Shown: positions 1-9,104, counted from the first letter of the stretch. The stretch is 11,560 nucleotides of DNA from Euperipatoides rowelli (GCA_003024985.2 PXIH01S0024019.1), one strand, 5' to 3'. Notes: generated by a model from the sequence alone, not told the origin. Numbers and translations are program-made.

Positions 1-1009
1 ATGATAGAGAAAGGGAATAATATTTTCCTATAATATATTTATACAGTATTTTAGTAAGGTATGCCATTAGAAATTATTCTGTAACTTGTAATTTTTGTTT
101 CCTATTTCTTTGTATGTTTTGTATAAGATTATATTGAGGAATACATGTATATTATAAGATCTTTAATTAATATGGTATATTTTATTTATTCCTCAGATCT
201 CTTAAACCATAGGTTTATGCATCTTGCAAAATCAAAAACATAAAATAATCAATATCAAGTATAATGTTCTTGTTATTGTCAAAATAATTGTTTGATATTG
301 TTTTATATACAGTATGCAAATAACGATTTGCTTCAAAAGTCCTGTTAACTTACAGTAAGTTAATTTAAAAAAAAATTCTAAAAAAATTAACAGTAGGGTA
401 CCGTTATTAATTTTGTTGAATCAACATTAAAAAAAAAAAAAATTGTCTGGCAGATTGGTCTACTCTAGTGGATTTCTTCCCAGATTTTTCAGATACAGTA
501 TATTCTCTGTAGACCCCAGTGGTCTCAAACAGCTTCTTATGGTATTGATATATTCTTATAATAATTTTGAATTAGGAAATTATCTTTAGGTGAAATACAT
601 GGAGTAATGTTAAGATGTATTTTCCTCTAATTTAGTATAATGTCGTATAGAGCCTTTTTTTTTTTTTAATATTTCATTTACATAATTTTCTAATTCAAGC
701 GCTAATAAAATGTTTAATTTTTATAATTTTATCATTAGGCTCCAAGGCAAACAAAATGACGTTATCCTCAGCATAGGTTGCTGCATTGTTAGAATGAATT
801 ACCCAGATTTTTCTAAAATATTCTGTATTATCCATTATAAATAAAGCGATTTGTTTATAAACTAACAATAACATGAAGAATCAAAAGTAATTTGAAATAT
901 TTTTTTTTTCACGAAACAATCGGGACTAGAATAATAAACTATAGAAATAAGCTCTTGCAAAATAAAATTAAGAGAAGTGGCACGGTGAAAATGTGTTTTT
1001 TAACTTACA

Positions 1010-1027
1010 GTAGCCTGCATAGGCTAC
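1010..1027. repeat. Short perfect inverted repeat (7-bp stem, 4-nt loop)
   Basis: The arms gtagcct and aggctac are perfect reverse complements separated by gcat. In DNA this AT-rich a hairpin of this size can occur by chance, and no function is implied. Confidence 0.6.
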
Positions 1028-2482
1028 ACTAGTAATAAAGGCATCACAATAATTTGTTAATAAGTACTGATTCAATTTTAATAATTTTTCCAATATGGCT
1101 TCAAAGTGGGCATTTAAATTTCATACAATATAATGTACGTTTTTCTTCGTTTTGTTCAATAAACCTATAATAATAATTTTAAATTCCAATTAGTAGGAAG
1201 AAACTGTAAACTTTATTGGTAAAGTTTTGGATTTTAATAAACATCAAATTATTAATTTAACTATTGTTTCCTTTCCTTTCTTTGCGTAACGAACCATGCG
1301 CTAAACAAATAAATAGTTTTAATTATCGTAGTCGGTCTTACAACAATTTTTAAAAACTGCAAAATAATTAAAGAAAATAATTATTATCTACTATACATAC
1401 TGACAGAATAGCGTATTACAATAAACAATTGTCACAATTTCCTAATTTTTATTTAGTTTTCAATAGGCGATTTACTGCTCACATAGAAATTTCATAAATT
1501 TATTTAATAATACAAATGAAGTCCCTAAACTTTTGATGAAAACTTCTCCAATTTTTTTTCACTTAGCCTAAACTTTTCGACTAGAAAGTTTTTTTTTTTT
1601 TTTTTTTCAAATTGTAGACTGCTCTACATCTTTAGAATGAACATTATTTTCTGATTAGTAAGAAACTTTAATCTATCTTACCTTCAAGACACTATCCGAC
1701 TTCCCAGTTTCAGGCGTATTAATTTTATTTAATATCTTAAAAAAAAAAAAAAAAAAAACAATAGGCCTACTTTTAAAAACTTGCAACACCTACTATTTCT
1801 TACACCATGTTACAACTGCGCCTTAAAAATTGTTACTTGTAATAAGCATGTTAGCCACGCGACTGAAGTACTTTGATACATGCGGATTTTTTTTTTTTTT
1901 TTCAAATAAATATTTATTAGGCTAAAACCTTTTTTATTAGTGTTTAAATATTTTGATGCTTTGTATAATTACCAATATTATTTTATAATTTGCATCAAAT
2001 TTAATCAATGGTATTAAAATAAATTTAATTTACGGTACATAAATAAATAAATAACTTTGAAGAGCGTTCCAGCAAATAAAACATTGTCTAGACATTTTTT
2101 AAAGGACGCAAAATTCTGATTGATAGCAGACGATAATTTTATCGTAATTGATCGGTGGGTTGACTGTTTGGTAAGTTACCTAACTTAACTATATTTATGA
2201 TCTTTGAGTATATGACTTCATTAACTTCAAATTATGAGGCTAAAGTTTATTTTATTTTGTTTTTTTTTAGTGCAACAATAAAAAAAATAGCAAGTGCGTT
2301 CGTCCACTTATTGGGTAGTTTATGAGAATAATGACAATATAAAATGAAAATAGACTAGAGTCATTATTTATTTCTATAAATAACTGATTTATTTATTGAT
2401 CAAGTTTGTAAAAACTTTAGTCTAAATAAGTTTGTAATTGATGTTTATATACAAAAAATCTCAATTACAGAATTTCTGTAAA

Positions 2483-2600
2483 TAATGATATTTTGAAAAA
2501 AACAAGACTGACATTGTAAGTTATTGTAGTTTTCATTTTCATAATGTATTTTGAAAAAAAAAAAGACGGACATTGTAAGTTATTGTAGTTTTCATTTTCA
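2483..2600. repeat. Direct tandem duplication, two 59-bp units
   Basis: Units 2483-2541 and 2542-2600 lie directly next to each other and are nearly identical. They share an uninterrupted block running from gacattgtaag through attttcattttca-type sequence at the unit end. They differ mainly in the A-rich part, where the first copy has a C inside the A run and the second is pure A, plus a T/G change just before the shared block. This looks like a simple local duplication, probably by replication slippage, that has since gained a few changes. No coding content is seen. Confidence 0.9.
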
Positions 2601-2985
2601 TAATTTAGGATGAGCTATTATATTTAATGATGCAATTGACAATAATGAGTTGATAATTTTATTATTTAAACGTTTTTTTAAAAAAAATTAAATAAAACAA
2701 ACTAAGGTTTATATTTTATTGATCCATATTTTAGTGGTTTGAACTTTTTTTTTTTTGGTTAGGGAGAGGGGGGGGGGTCAATAAATTACATCAGGCTAAT
2801 TTTTATTAATTAATCATTTTTAATTCATGGTAAATAGAGAACTTTTTATTCTAACCAAGAATATGACAATGTGCATCTCAATGGTTTTTTTCTTCTTCTT
2901 TCTTCCTTTATACAATTAGTGTAATGAATGTTTTTAGCATATGTTATTTAGTTCTCTAAGTGTCCTAAGTATCCCCAAAAATTGT

Positions 2986-3007
2986 AGTTTGGTTATCTCC
3001 CCAAACT
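2986..3007. repeat. Short inverted repeat (agtttgg / ccaaact)
   Basis: Two 7-base arms, perfect reverse complements, are separated by 8 nt. It is not followed by any other signal and may be chance. Confidence 0.5.
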
Positions 3008-3735
3008 GACAAAGCCAATCTTTTTTTTGGGTTTTAATGTCAAATCTTTTGTTTTATCTCGCACTATAGGCTATAATATTGATATATTGTAGGTCTAAAA
3101 CTCTAATTGCAGATGTGTATTGTAAAGGAGGGGGGGGGGCACACTAGGAGGGCATAAGCACCCCATTTCCAAAAGTAAAAAAAAATATAAATTGAAGCAA
3201 TAAAGTGCAATTTTCTACTATAGGCTACTGGTAGTGGTCTATAACTATGGATTTTTATTGGGATCTGAGGTAGCTCAATTTCACATTTTGAAATATGACT
3301 TTCAATGGTTGTTTAAAATATCTTAATATGGAGAACACCTTGGGAGTCTGGAATAATTTTAATAACGGTAAATTGTTTTCATCTGGATCTAGTATATATA
3401 ACTTTCTTCAAATGTTGAGAGAGAGTTTTTTTTTATATGGTGATATTGAATGCAGACTTATTACGTACTTTTTCCCCTAATCATTTATTATTTGGAATAT
3501 AATGTAAACTTGGCTAACATCTTTCGGGGCTATAGCCTTTTTCACTGTTGCACTGATGTTAATATTAGCAACAATCAAATTATTTTGTATTAAGAATATT
3601 TGTTTTGAGTTAGACATGTGTGTATTTGAATAAAAACGCAATAAAAATAATTTTCATAGGTTGTGCATGTCTACTGTACAATCTTTTTGTGAAAGCTTCA
3701 GAAACAGATAATTTACAGTATGTTATCGATTTGAT

Positions 3736-3830
3736 CAGTGGTTTTCAAACCTTTTATGTACACAATCCCATTTTGACCTTTCTTAAAGCTTCATGATCCT
3801 ACTAGCTGATTTTGAAGTTGTTGTAATTTT
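3736..3830 (+). mobile_element. Possible terminal fragment of a hAT-type DNA transposon or MITE
   Basis: The segment opens with cagtggttttcaaacc followed by a T-rich stretch and cacaatcccattttgacc. Many hAT-superfamily elements begin with a terminal inverted repeat of the form CAGtGGTTCTCAAaC, so the resemblance is suggestive. I could not find the matching inverted end (ggtttgaaaaccactg-like) in the window, nor an 8-bp target duplication. It is therefore at best a solo or truncated end, and the right limit given is only an estimate. Confidence 0.3.
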
Positions 3831-4241
3831 CAATGTGGAGTTTCATATTTTCTACAGCAAGAATAACTAAACTAATACATTCTAAGTGTTACTCCCTATA
3901 TACATACATCCAAGACACAGGTCTAGGTATTTGATATATTGTCACATTGTCAGGTGGTGATGACATTCTTAACACTGAAAGAGTCTTAGGCCTACCTAAG
4001 TATAATCAAAGTAGGCTATATCTATAAAACTAAACAAATGTATAATGAACGGTTTAAATATTTTAATGTGAGTCTCCAGAAGTGCCGATGTACTGTATCA
4101 TTTGACAAAATAGTATGAAATAGAAGTACACTAAATTAATATATTATACTGTTGGCTTGATTCTATAAACATTAAATTTGTAACAGTAGTAAGCTAGTAA
4201 ACAATAATAAAGGTTAATATATTTAATACAGGGGTCCCGGG

Positions 4242-4254
4242 CAAGATGGCGACC
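4242..4254 (+). promoter_or_regulatory. YY1-like motif at the LINE 5' end
   Basis: The sequence caagatggcgacc matches the YY1 binding consensus around AAnATGGCGnC. It sits about 12 nt inside the apparent LINE start at 4231. Mammalian L1 elements have a YY1 site at a very similar offset that positions their transcription start. The motif also contains the probable ORF1 start codon (ATG at 4246). The match is visible; binding or promoter function is inference. Confidence 0.4.
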
Positions 4255-4431
4255 GATGCGGTCTTGTTTTAGAGTTACCTTGAAAAAAATGATTTTACTT
4301 TCAAAAAGTTTCTTAAAAAGTATTTAAACCAAGAATTAGAAATAGATTTTGTTAGCGAATTATTAAAAGAGTGAATGGAAAAGTTGGTATACGATACTGG
4401 GCTAAACAACGAAGAAAGTCATGACAGATAA
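4246..4431 (+). pseudogene. LINE ORF1, N-terminal part (broken)
   Basis: From ATG 4246 one frame runs to a TAA at 4429-4431, interrupted by TAG at 4270-4272 and TGA at 4372-4374. Between the stops it reads like real protein, rich in K, E, L and D, for example FLKKYLNQELEIDFVSELL. After the TGA comes MEKLVYDTGLNNEESHD. It shifts by one base into the frame starting near 4421. I therefore treat this as the true beginning of ORF1, giving a leader of only about 15 nt, rather than as upstream ORFs. The alternative is that ORF1 starts at ATG 4421 and this is a decayed leader. The evidence is protein-like composition only; no homologue was searched. Confidence 0.55.
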
Positions 4432-4846
4432 AAGAGTCATACCGACAACGTTTAATCCAGATGGAGACATAACAGTTACTCAAACCGAAATCTTTGAAGA
4501 ACTACAGAATTTAGATTTAAAATTAGTGAGTGAGGTCTATCAACCAGAGAATAATCGGTATGTAGGGATCGAATTTTGTACCAAAGATCAAGCAGATAAA
4601 ATATACAAAACGTTGCACAAAGTTGGAAGTTCATATGTGGTTTATCTAAAATGGGGAATCCAATACCAGGTGCAAAAGGCTAGGATCCACTGGATCCCCA
4701 GTGAAGTTGAACCTGTTAAGGTAAGAGAATTTATTGAAGAATACATTAACTTAACTGTGTTAAAAAAATTAAAACTTTATTGTGTGGAGAAATATATACA
4801 AATTCCAGTATCTATGAACTGGCAGGAACAATTGATGTTAATATAA
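4421..4846 (+). pseudogene. LINE ORF1, central part (RNA-binding-protein-like region)
   Basis: This 141-codon open frame (MTDKRVIPTTFNPDG at the start) is the longest surviving piece of ORF1. It continues the protein from the frame upstream and hands over to another frame around 4780-4790, shortly before its own stop. Content such as YVGIEFCTKDQADKIY and VYLKWGIQYQVQKARIHW resembles the RRM-like or globular region that precedes the zinc knuckles in ORF1 proteins of I/Jockey-type LINEs. ORF1 proteins bind the element RNA and form the retrotransposition particle. The last residues of this frame (about 4790-4846) are probably out-of-frame translation. Confidence 0.65.
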
Positions 4847-5165
4847 ATATTGAGCGAATCCCTCATTTTATTGAAATAGATGGATTTAGAGGCCTAATAA
4901 CCATAAAAGGTAGGAAACCAATGTGCCTAAAGTGCAAAAGATTAGGGCACATAAGGCGTGACTGTGAATATCAATATTGCAAAAGTTGCAAAGTGATGGA
5001 TGAAAAGTCACATTCAAGCCTTAACTTTAATGTGGAAATCAATTATGCCAGAGCTGTGTAAAGGAATGAAGACTTTGAGCAATTCAAGAAACTTCCACAA
5101 GAAGAAGAAAATTTATGGGGCCTTAAAGCAGAAGAATTATCAAAGCTTATGATGAATCAACCGAC
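4780..5165 (+). pseudogene. LINE ORF1, zinc-knuckle part
   Basis: This is the continuation of ORF1 in a third frame. It carries a clear CX2CX4HX4C knuckle, CLKCKRLGHIRRDC, at about 4922-4963, preceded by the GRKPM segment typical of this family. A second, degenerate knuckle begins YCKSC but lacks the expected pattern of later residues. A TAA occurs at 5059-5061. The same frame then stays open and protein-like (RNEDFEQFKKLPQEEENLW) up to the LTR insertion at 5165, so that stop is probably a decay mutation. Zinc knuckles in ORF1 proteins bind nucleic acid. The coding sequence continues beyond the Gypsy insertion at 9332. Confidence 0.8.
5161..5165. repeat. Target-site duplication, left copy (CCGAC)
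   Basis: The five bases directly left of the left LTR, ccgac, pair with ccaac directly right of the right LTR (9327-9331): four of five match. Five-base duplications are usual for Ty3/Gypsy insertions. Confidence 0.55.
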
Positions 5166-5393
5166 TCGTGTTCACTCATAACATTACTCAATAACAGTAC
5201 TCACAGTTTATGATTAATAACATGTTTAATCCAACAAGGTTACAGGTGATAACCAGATACTGTCTGGTTTCATAAATGGTTTACACATTCTAACACACAG
5301 TCATAGGTTATACCAAGAGGGAAGAGCGTCAGAGTTTCCTGATCCCCGTCTCATGTTGCGGGCTGCTCCTTACTTCCATTCTCAGATACCACA
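5166..5393 (-). repeat. 3' LTR of the Gypsy element
   Basis: This 228-bp sequence aligns over its whole length with 9091-9326. By hand I count about eleven substitutions plus a length difference near 5196-5204, where the other LTR has an extra partial copy of a 17-bp repeat. On the minus strand it begins TGTGGTATC and ends AACACGA. It contains a 7-bp hairpin (aaccaga/tctggtt) at 5251-5269. It is the downstream LTR because the polypurine tract abuts it and integrase-coding sequence ends next to it. Confidence 0.93.
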
Positions 5394-5405
5394 CTTCTCC
5401 CCCTT
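5394..5405 (-). other. Polypurine tract
   Basis: On the minus strand AAGGGGGAGAAG lies directly against the TG start of the 3' LTR. In LTR retroelements this purine run resists RNase H and primes plus-strand DNA synthesis. The position and composition are exactly as expected. Confidence 0.85.
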
Positions 5406-5479
5406 AAAAAAAAAAAAAAATTAACAACCAACCAAAACTAACACACCAAAAAAAAAACTGCCCTTGCTTTTCCTTTTTT

Positions 5480-6355
5480 TTACAAGTTCAACCTTTCCCT
5501 TTTTTTTCTCACCCTCAAAGGATACCTTCTTTCCTGACTCACCTCCCTCTGTTCCTGTTTACCATTTTCTTCTACCCCCTTTTCTATATCTTTTGTCTCT
5601 TCCTCTACCAAATTTGATACTATATTTATTTTTTCCTCTTCTAACTCCTTTCCTATTTCCATCCTTACCAATCTCCCTTTTTTTGTCCTCTATCCTCCTA
5701 TCTAATCTTTCTTCTACTCTTTTCCCTAAATCTGGTCTGAGCATATCAAATCTAGACCTTAATTGTCTGCCCAAAATAGTTTAGCTAGGCTCTCCCCTGT
5801 TGTATACTATGTTGCAACATTCTGTAATTAAACAAAAAAAATATTCACCGCTAAATTCAAATTCTGCCCCTTGACTTTAAACGTCTTGACATGATTCTCT
5901 GATAGCCCATTACTGGCTGGATGGTACGGTGGTGAGTAGATATGTTTAACCGCATTTTCCAATAAAAACTGCAGCTGTGAAAGATGGGCCATTATCAGTA
6001 ACCACCTGCTCTGGTAAACCAAAGTGAGCAAACAAATTTCTCAGATGGTGAATTACTTGTTCAGCCGATGTAGTTGTTACCACAAATGCCTCCACCCATT
6101 TAGAAAATGTGTCAGTGACATAGGAACAGTTTTCCCTCCAACAGCCCCCAAAAATCCATATGGATTCTCTTAAAAGGCTTACTGGGATACTCCCAATTAT
6201 ATTGCCTTCCCTTCGGAGGGTTATCTCTTTCTTTGCTACAGTGCACATACTTAGCCACTAACTCTTCAATTTCTCTTCTTTTAGTTTATTTGGCCAACCT
6301 AGATTTAAATATCTCATCACTTTACTTAATATTTTGTCTTTCTTTGATTCCATGA
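5480..6355 (-). pseudogene. Gypsy pol: integrase region (broken)
   Basis: Integrase inserts the element DNA into the host genome. Catalytic residues can be found but in different frames: the first Asp in RIHMDFWG (codon 6154-6156), the second in VVTDNGPSF (5994-5996) and the Glu in SNGLSENHVKTF (5897-5899). The N-terminal HHCC zinc domain is damaged. Only the second half is seen (IEELVAKYVHC, with Tyr where the first Cys should be), and the text jumps to it straight from the linker GWPNKL near 6280. C-terminal pieces follow in two frames: GRQLRSRFDMLRPDLGKRVE (about 5770-5700) and a charged tail ending RRYPLRVRKKRERLNL with the pol stop at 5480. At least four frame changes are needed, so no product is expected. 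Confidence 0.85.
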
Positions 6356-6359
6356 CAAT

Positions 6360-6860
6360 CTACTTGTTTGATACTGGCAGTTTAGTTTCCTCCACATAGT
6401 TCAAGTACAAAACTTTCACTGCTTCCATTTCAGCTTCTTTCATCAGCACTCTAGACAATGCATCCGCCGGGTTATTTTCTGTTTTTACATATTCAATCTT
6501 AAAAGTAAACCCCGCTAGAAAAAACATACCTTTGTAGTCTACAAGCTGCCATTTGCGGAATTCCCTTTTTATCCCAAAAATTGTTACCAATGGTTTATGA
6601 TCTGTGACCAATATAAATTCCCTTCCATATAGAAACTGATAAAAAAATTTTACACCCCAAAAAATAGACAATGCCTCTCTATCTATTGAGGAATAATTTA
6701 GTTCAGCCTTATTCAAAGAACGTGACCCAAATGCAATGGGTCTCTCTTCCCCATTTTTTCCACTTGTGATAAAATAGCCCCCAACCCATATGAACTAGCA
6801 TCACAAGTTAACTTTAATTTACATTCTGGGTTGTAATGTGTCAATATTGGTGCTGATGCC
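6360..6860 (-). pseudogene. Gypsy pol: RNase H region
   Basis: RNase H degrades the RNA strand of the RNA-DNA hybrid during reverse transcription. The first part, around 6860-6790, contains CDASSYGLGAILSQ with the catalytic Asp, then shifts frame. From 6716 to 6360 an open frame of 118 codons carries YSSIDREAL (catalytic Glu), VTDHKPL (catalytic Asp) and the terminal NNPADALSR, all typical of Ty3/Gypsy RNase H. The frame ends at 6360 and the linker to integrase continues in another frame. Confidence 0.88.
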
Positions 6861-7084
6861 ATTAATTCCTTAATTTTTTTATATGCCTGTTTACAATTCT
6901 CATCAAATTCATATTTAGCACTTTTTTCAATAATTTATACAAAGGGTTCAAAATATTTGATATATATTAGGCACAAATCTTGCATAAAAATTTGTCGACC
7001 CCTGCACCGCCTGCAATTGCTTTAAGTTTTTTGGCTCTGTAGCACTCTGTATTGCCATTACTTTCTCATTTGTAGTATGCAAGC

Positions 7085-7870
7085 CTAAACTGTATGCATG
7101 TCAATTTTATATCCCAAATAATGTACCTCTCTTTTAAAAAATTCACATTTATTTTTTTGTACTTTGAGGCCTGCCTTTTTTAACCTTTTAAACACCTTTT
7201 CCAGCCTATCCAAGTGCTCCTCATTTGAACTACCCGTAATCAATACATCATCTAAAAATGCTATCACTCCTGCTATACCTTGCACTAACTGATCCATTAA
7301 CCTTTGGAACATCCCTGAGGCAGATGCCACCCCATAAGGCACTTTGGTATACCTGAACAACCCCTGGTGTGTATTAATGGTTACTAGTTCACTTGATTCC
7401 TTATTTAATCTGATCTGTTGATAGGCATGCGCTAAGTCAATTTTTGTAAACAGCTTTCCCCCATTTAATGCTGTAAACAGTTAATTTATTCTGGGTACCG
7501 GATATTTATCAATTTCTAAACCTGGGTTTACAGTAATTTTATAATCTCCACAAAAGCGGACACTACCATTACTTTTTAACACCGGAACTATTGTTGTTGC
7601 CCATTTGCTCAATTTCACTGCTTCTAAAATTCCTAAATTTATAATCTATTAATCTCATTATCTACCTTATCTTTCAAGGCAAATGGTATCAATCTTGCCT
7701 TACAGAACTTTTCCTTAACCCCAGGTTTTAATTTAAAACTTCCTATCATATGTTTATATGTACCCAACGTCCCATCAAATATTTCCTTATATTCATCTAC
7801 TACTTTCTCTAACGTGTTTATATTAAGGTTACGTAGTACCCCACTATGTTTTATAATTTTTAATTTCACC
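7085..7870 (-). pseudogene. Gypsy pol: reverse transcriptase
   Basis: The N-terminal part (about 7870-7639, e.g. KFCKARLIPFALKDKV) shares a frame with the end of protease. A shift near 7635 leads into a frame that runs to a stop at 7085. This holds the classical RT blocks in order: [35 protein letters not shown] with the first catalytic Asp, TKVPYGVASASGMFQ, and the active site FLDDVLITG (about 7232-7258, Asp pair at 7247-7252). One in-frame stop interrupts it at 7481-7483, where family members usually have an Asp codon. The thumb/connection (e.g. EPKNLKQLQAVQG) follows in another frame from about 7080. The catalytic residues survive but the reading frame does not. Confidence 0.92.
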
Positions 7871-7879
7871 ATCCAATCC

Positions 7880-8160
7880 TTACCAATTAAGGGAGGCCCT
7901 CCCCCTTTAATTATATAAATAGGTAATTCCAATTTTTCCTTTTCAAATTCTACGCTCACCAAACAATAGGCCTACCCATGGGATGAACCTTTCCCCCCGG
8001 TATAGTATTTTAAATAGAAATCAATTTTCGATTTTTTACAATTTTTTTAACTCTTTTTCATAAAATTCATCTGACACCACTGTATGTCAGTGTCCATTTC
8101 CATTATTATATCCTTATTATTTATCTATAATTTTACCTGGAATAGACTCTCACTCTCCTC
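7880..8160 (-). pseudogene. Gypsy pol: aspartic protease (active site damaged)
   Basis: The retropepsin-type protease cuts the Gag-Pol polyprotein. Fragments in three frames can be lined up: VNNKD-like NNKDIIMEMDT with the active-site Asp-Thr at 8086-8097, then VVSDEFYEKEL, KSKIDFYLKYYTGGKVHPMG, and from 7962 VSVEFEKEKLELPIYIIKGGGPPLIGKDWM, quoted here only as a guide to position. The active-site motif normally reads DTG. Here the base after Thr is followed by GAC, giving DTD, and a few bases seem lost just after it. This protease could not be active. Confidence 0.75.
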
Positions 8161-8295
8161 CTCTCCCTTATNAATACATCGTTTCAAATTAAATAATTGT
8201 CCATCACTATCTTGGGCCTTTTCAGTGTCAATAGTTTCCTCCATCATACTTCTTTGTAGCCCTCCTGGTTTCTTTTTCACCCTGCTACTTCATCA

Positions 8296-8400
8296 TTCTT
8301 GTTTCCTGCATACTACATTTAAATGTCTAACTGCTTTACAACTATTACACTTATAGTTTTTATTCTTACATATTTTTCCACAGCAATAGCATGACCTATT
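8296..8400 (-). pseudogene. Gypsy gag: zinc-knuckle end of Gag
   Basis: In a frame different from the preceding Gag segment, codons 8349-8308 encode CNSCKAVRHLNVVC, a CX2CX4HX4C nucleocapsid knuckle. Just upstream lies a Cys-rich stretch (SCYCCGKICKNKNYKC), as in the double knuckles of Mag-like Gag proteins. It ends with tandem stops near 8296. Nucleocapsid knuckles package the element RNA. The separation from the rest of Gag is due to a frameshift and stop around 8411. Confidence 0.75.
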
Positions 8401-8410
8401 ATATCCCTTA

Positions 8411-8830
8411 CTAGGTCTTTTCGTTTCCTCCTGTGCCTCTCTCTCCTCTTCCTGTCACTCCACTTCTCCAAGCCATTTTGTTTATCTTGGTATCACTCAC
8501 ATTTAAATTTTCCAACGTTAATCCCGAGGCACCTTTGTACGAAATCTCCCAGGCTGTTGCTATTCGAACTGCCGAATCAAATGTCAAAACATCTTCTGCC
8601 AACAGTCTTTGTTTCGTTTTTTCACTCCAAATCCCACAAACTAACCTATCATGTAATGTTTCCAATAGGTTAGCTCCAAATCCGCAATTCGCCGATAACG
8701 CCTTCAGTCTTACAACGAATTTCACAATTGTTTCCCCCTCCATTTGCTGTGCACTATGGAACCAACTCCTTTCCGTACATATCGACGGTTTGGGGCACAA
8801 TGCTCCGTTAACAAGGTCACCAATTCCAAT
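8411..8830 (-). pseudogene. Gypsy gag: central and C-terminal capsid part
   Basis: This segment is the second half of the capsid region in the frame that ends at 8411. Recognisable blocks are QMEGETIVKFVVRLKALS and LHDRLVCGIWSEKTKQRLLA, followed by LTFDSAVRIATAWE, a pattern found in Gag capsid domains of Mag-like Ty3/Gypsy elements. The junction with the N-terminal half is a frameshift near 8830, since the frame here opens with residues that are out of frame. The zinc knuckle continues in another frame beyond the stop. Confidence 0.85.
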
Positions 8831-9104
8831 ACGTTTTATCATTTGGCTTCTCAGGCTGGCATAATGATCCCAACGTTTTATATAGTTTTGGTCCCATTAC
8901 CGCTATTAACATCAACTTTTTCTTTGTATCATTAATATCATTTATAATAAACACATGTTCCAGCCTTTCTACATATGCCGTCCACGTTTCCACTTTTTCA
9001 TCATACGCTTCAAAACTGGATAATGCCACCATTTTTCTTTTTACATTACCGCTTCTTTCTCTTATTTCGCTTTTCTCTTCGTCGCCACTGTCGTGTTCAC
9101 TCAT
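8819..9104 (-). pseudogene. Gypsy gag: N-terminal part, starting inside the 5' LTR
   Basis: The best start is ATG 9104, giving MSEHDSGDEEKSE; an in-frame ATG at 9137 further inside the LTR would add eleven residues. The frame passes through the LTR end and the primer binding site before reaching typical Gag sequence such as VETWTAYVERLEHVF and KLMLIAVMGPKLYKTLGSL. It closes at 8817-8819, and the protein continues in another frame near 8830. Gag forms the particle in which reverse transcription takes place. The start lying in the LTR is unusual and is discussed as a finding. Confidence 0.85.
9076..9087 (-). other. Primer binding site, tRNA-Ser type
   Basis: On the minus strand TGGCGACGAAGA begins three bases after the inner end of the 5' LTR. 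The first nine bases equal the complement of the 3' end of animal tRNA-Ser(GCU) including CCA, as I know it, with one mismatch in the next three. A tRNA annealed here primes minus-strand DNA synthesis. Mag-type elements are described as using serine tRNA, which agrees. Confidence 0.75.

Larger units (their letters stand above)
1..4230. other. AT-rich non-coding region with no recognisable gene
   Basis: No convincing coding sequence is visible on either strand. The stretch is dominated by A and T homopolymers, for example T runs at about 1589-1607 and 1887-1902 and an A run at about 1739-1758. Short motifs such as taggcctac and acagtat recur. Two runs of ten G occur at 2768-2777 and 3130-3139. 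The only structured items I can support are listed separately: a 7-bp hairpin at 1010-1027, a 59-bp tandem duplication at 2483-2600, a 7-bp inverted repeat at 2986-3007, and a possible transposon terminus from 3736. The region could be intergenic or intronic; the sequence does not decide this. Confidence 0.7.

Noticed and set aside
1589-1902. Long T, A and T homopolymers as poly(A) tails of processed retroposons
   Set aside because: No coding or SINE-like sequence precedes any of the tracts and no flanking duplications were found, so simple homopolymer expansion is enough.
3295-3480. Plus-strand open frame of 61 codons
   Set aside because: No motif or family resemblance. Composition follows the AT-rich background, and length is within chance expectation.
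5464-5784. Plus-strand frame rich in Leu, Phe, Pro and Ser, looking like a membrane protein
   Set aside because: It is the complement of the charged C-terminal tail of the Gypsy integrase on the minus strand. The hydrophobic bias is simply the antisense of Lys/Glu/Arg codons.
8084-8356. Plus-strand frame of 90 codons with hydrophobic stretches
   Set aside because: Antisense of the protease and Gag knuckle region, and it contains an ambiguous base. No domain seen.
8433-8935. Two overlapping plus-strand frames
   Set aside because: Both are antisense shadows of gag, whose capsid motifs are clear on the minus strand.
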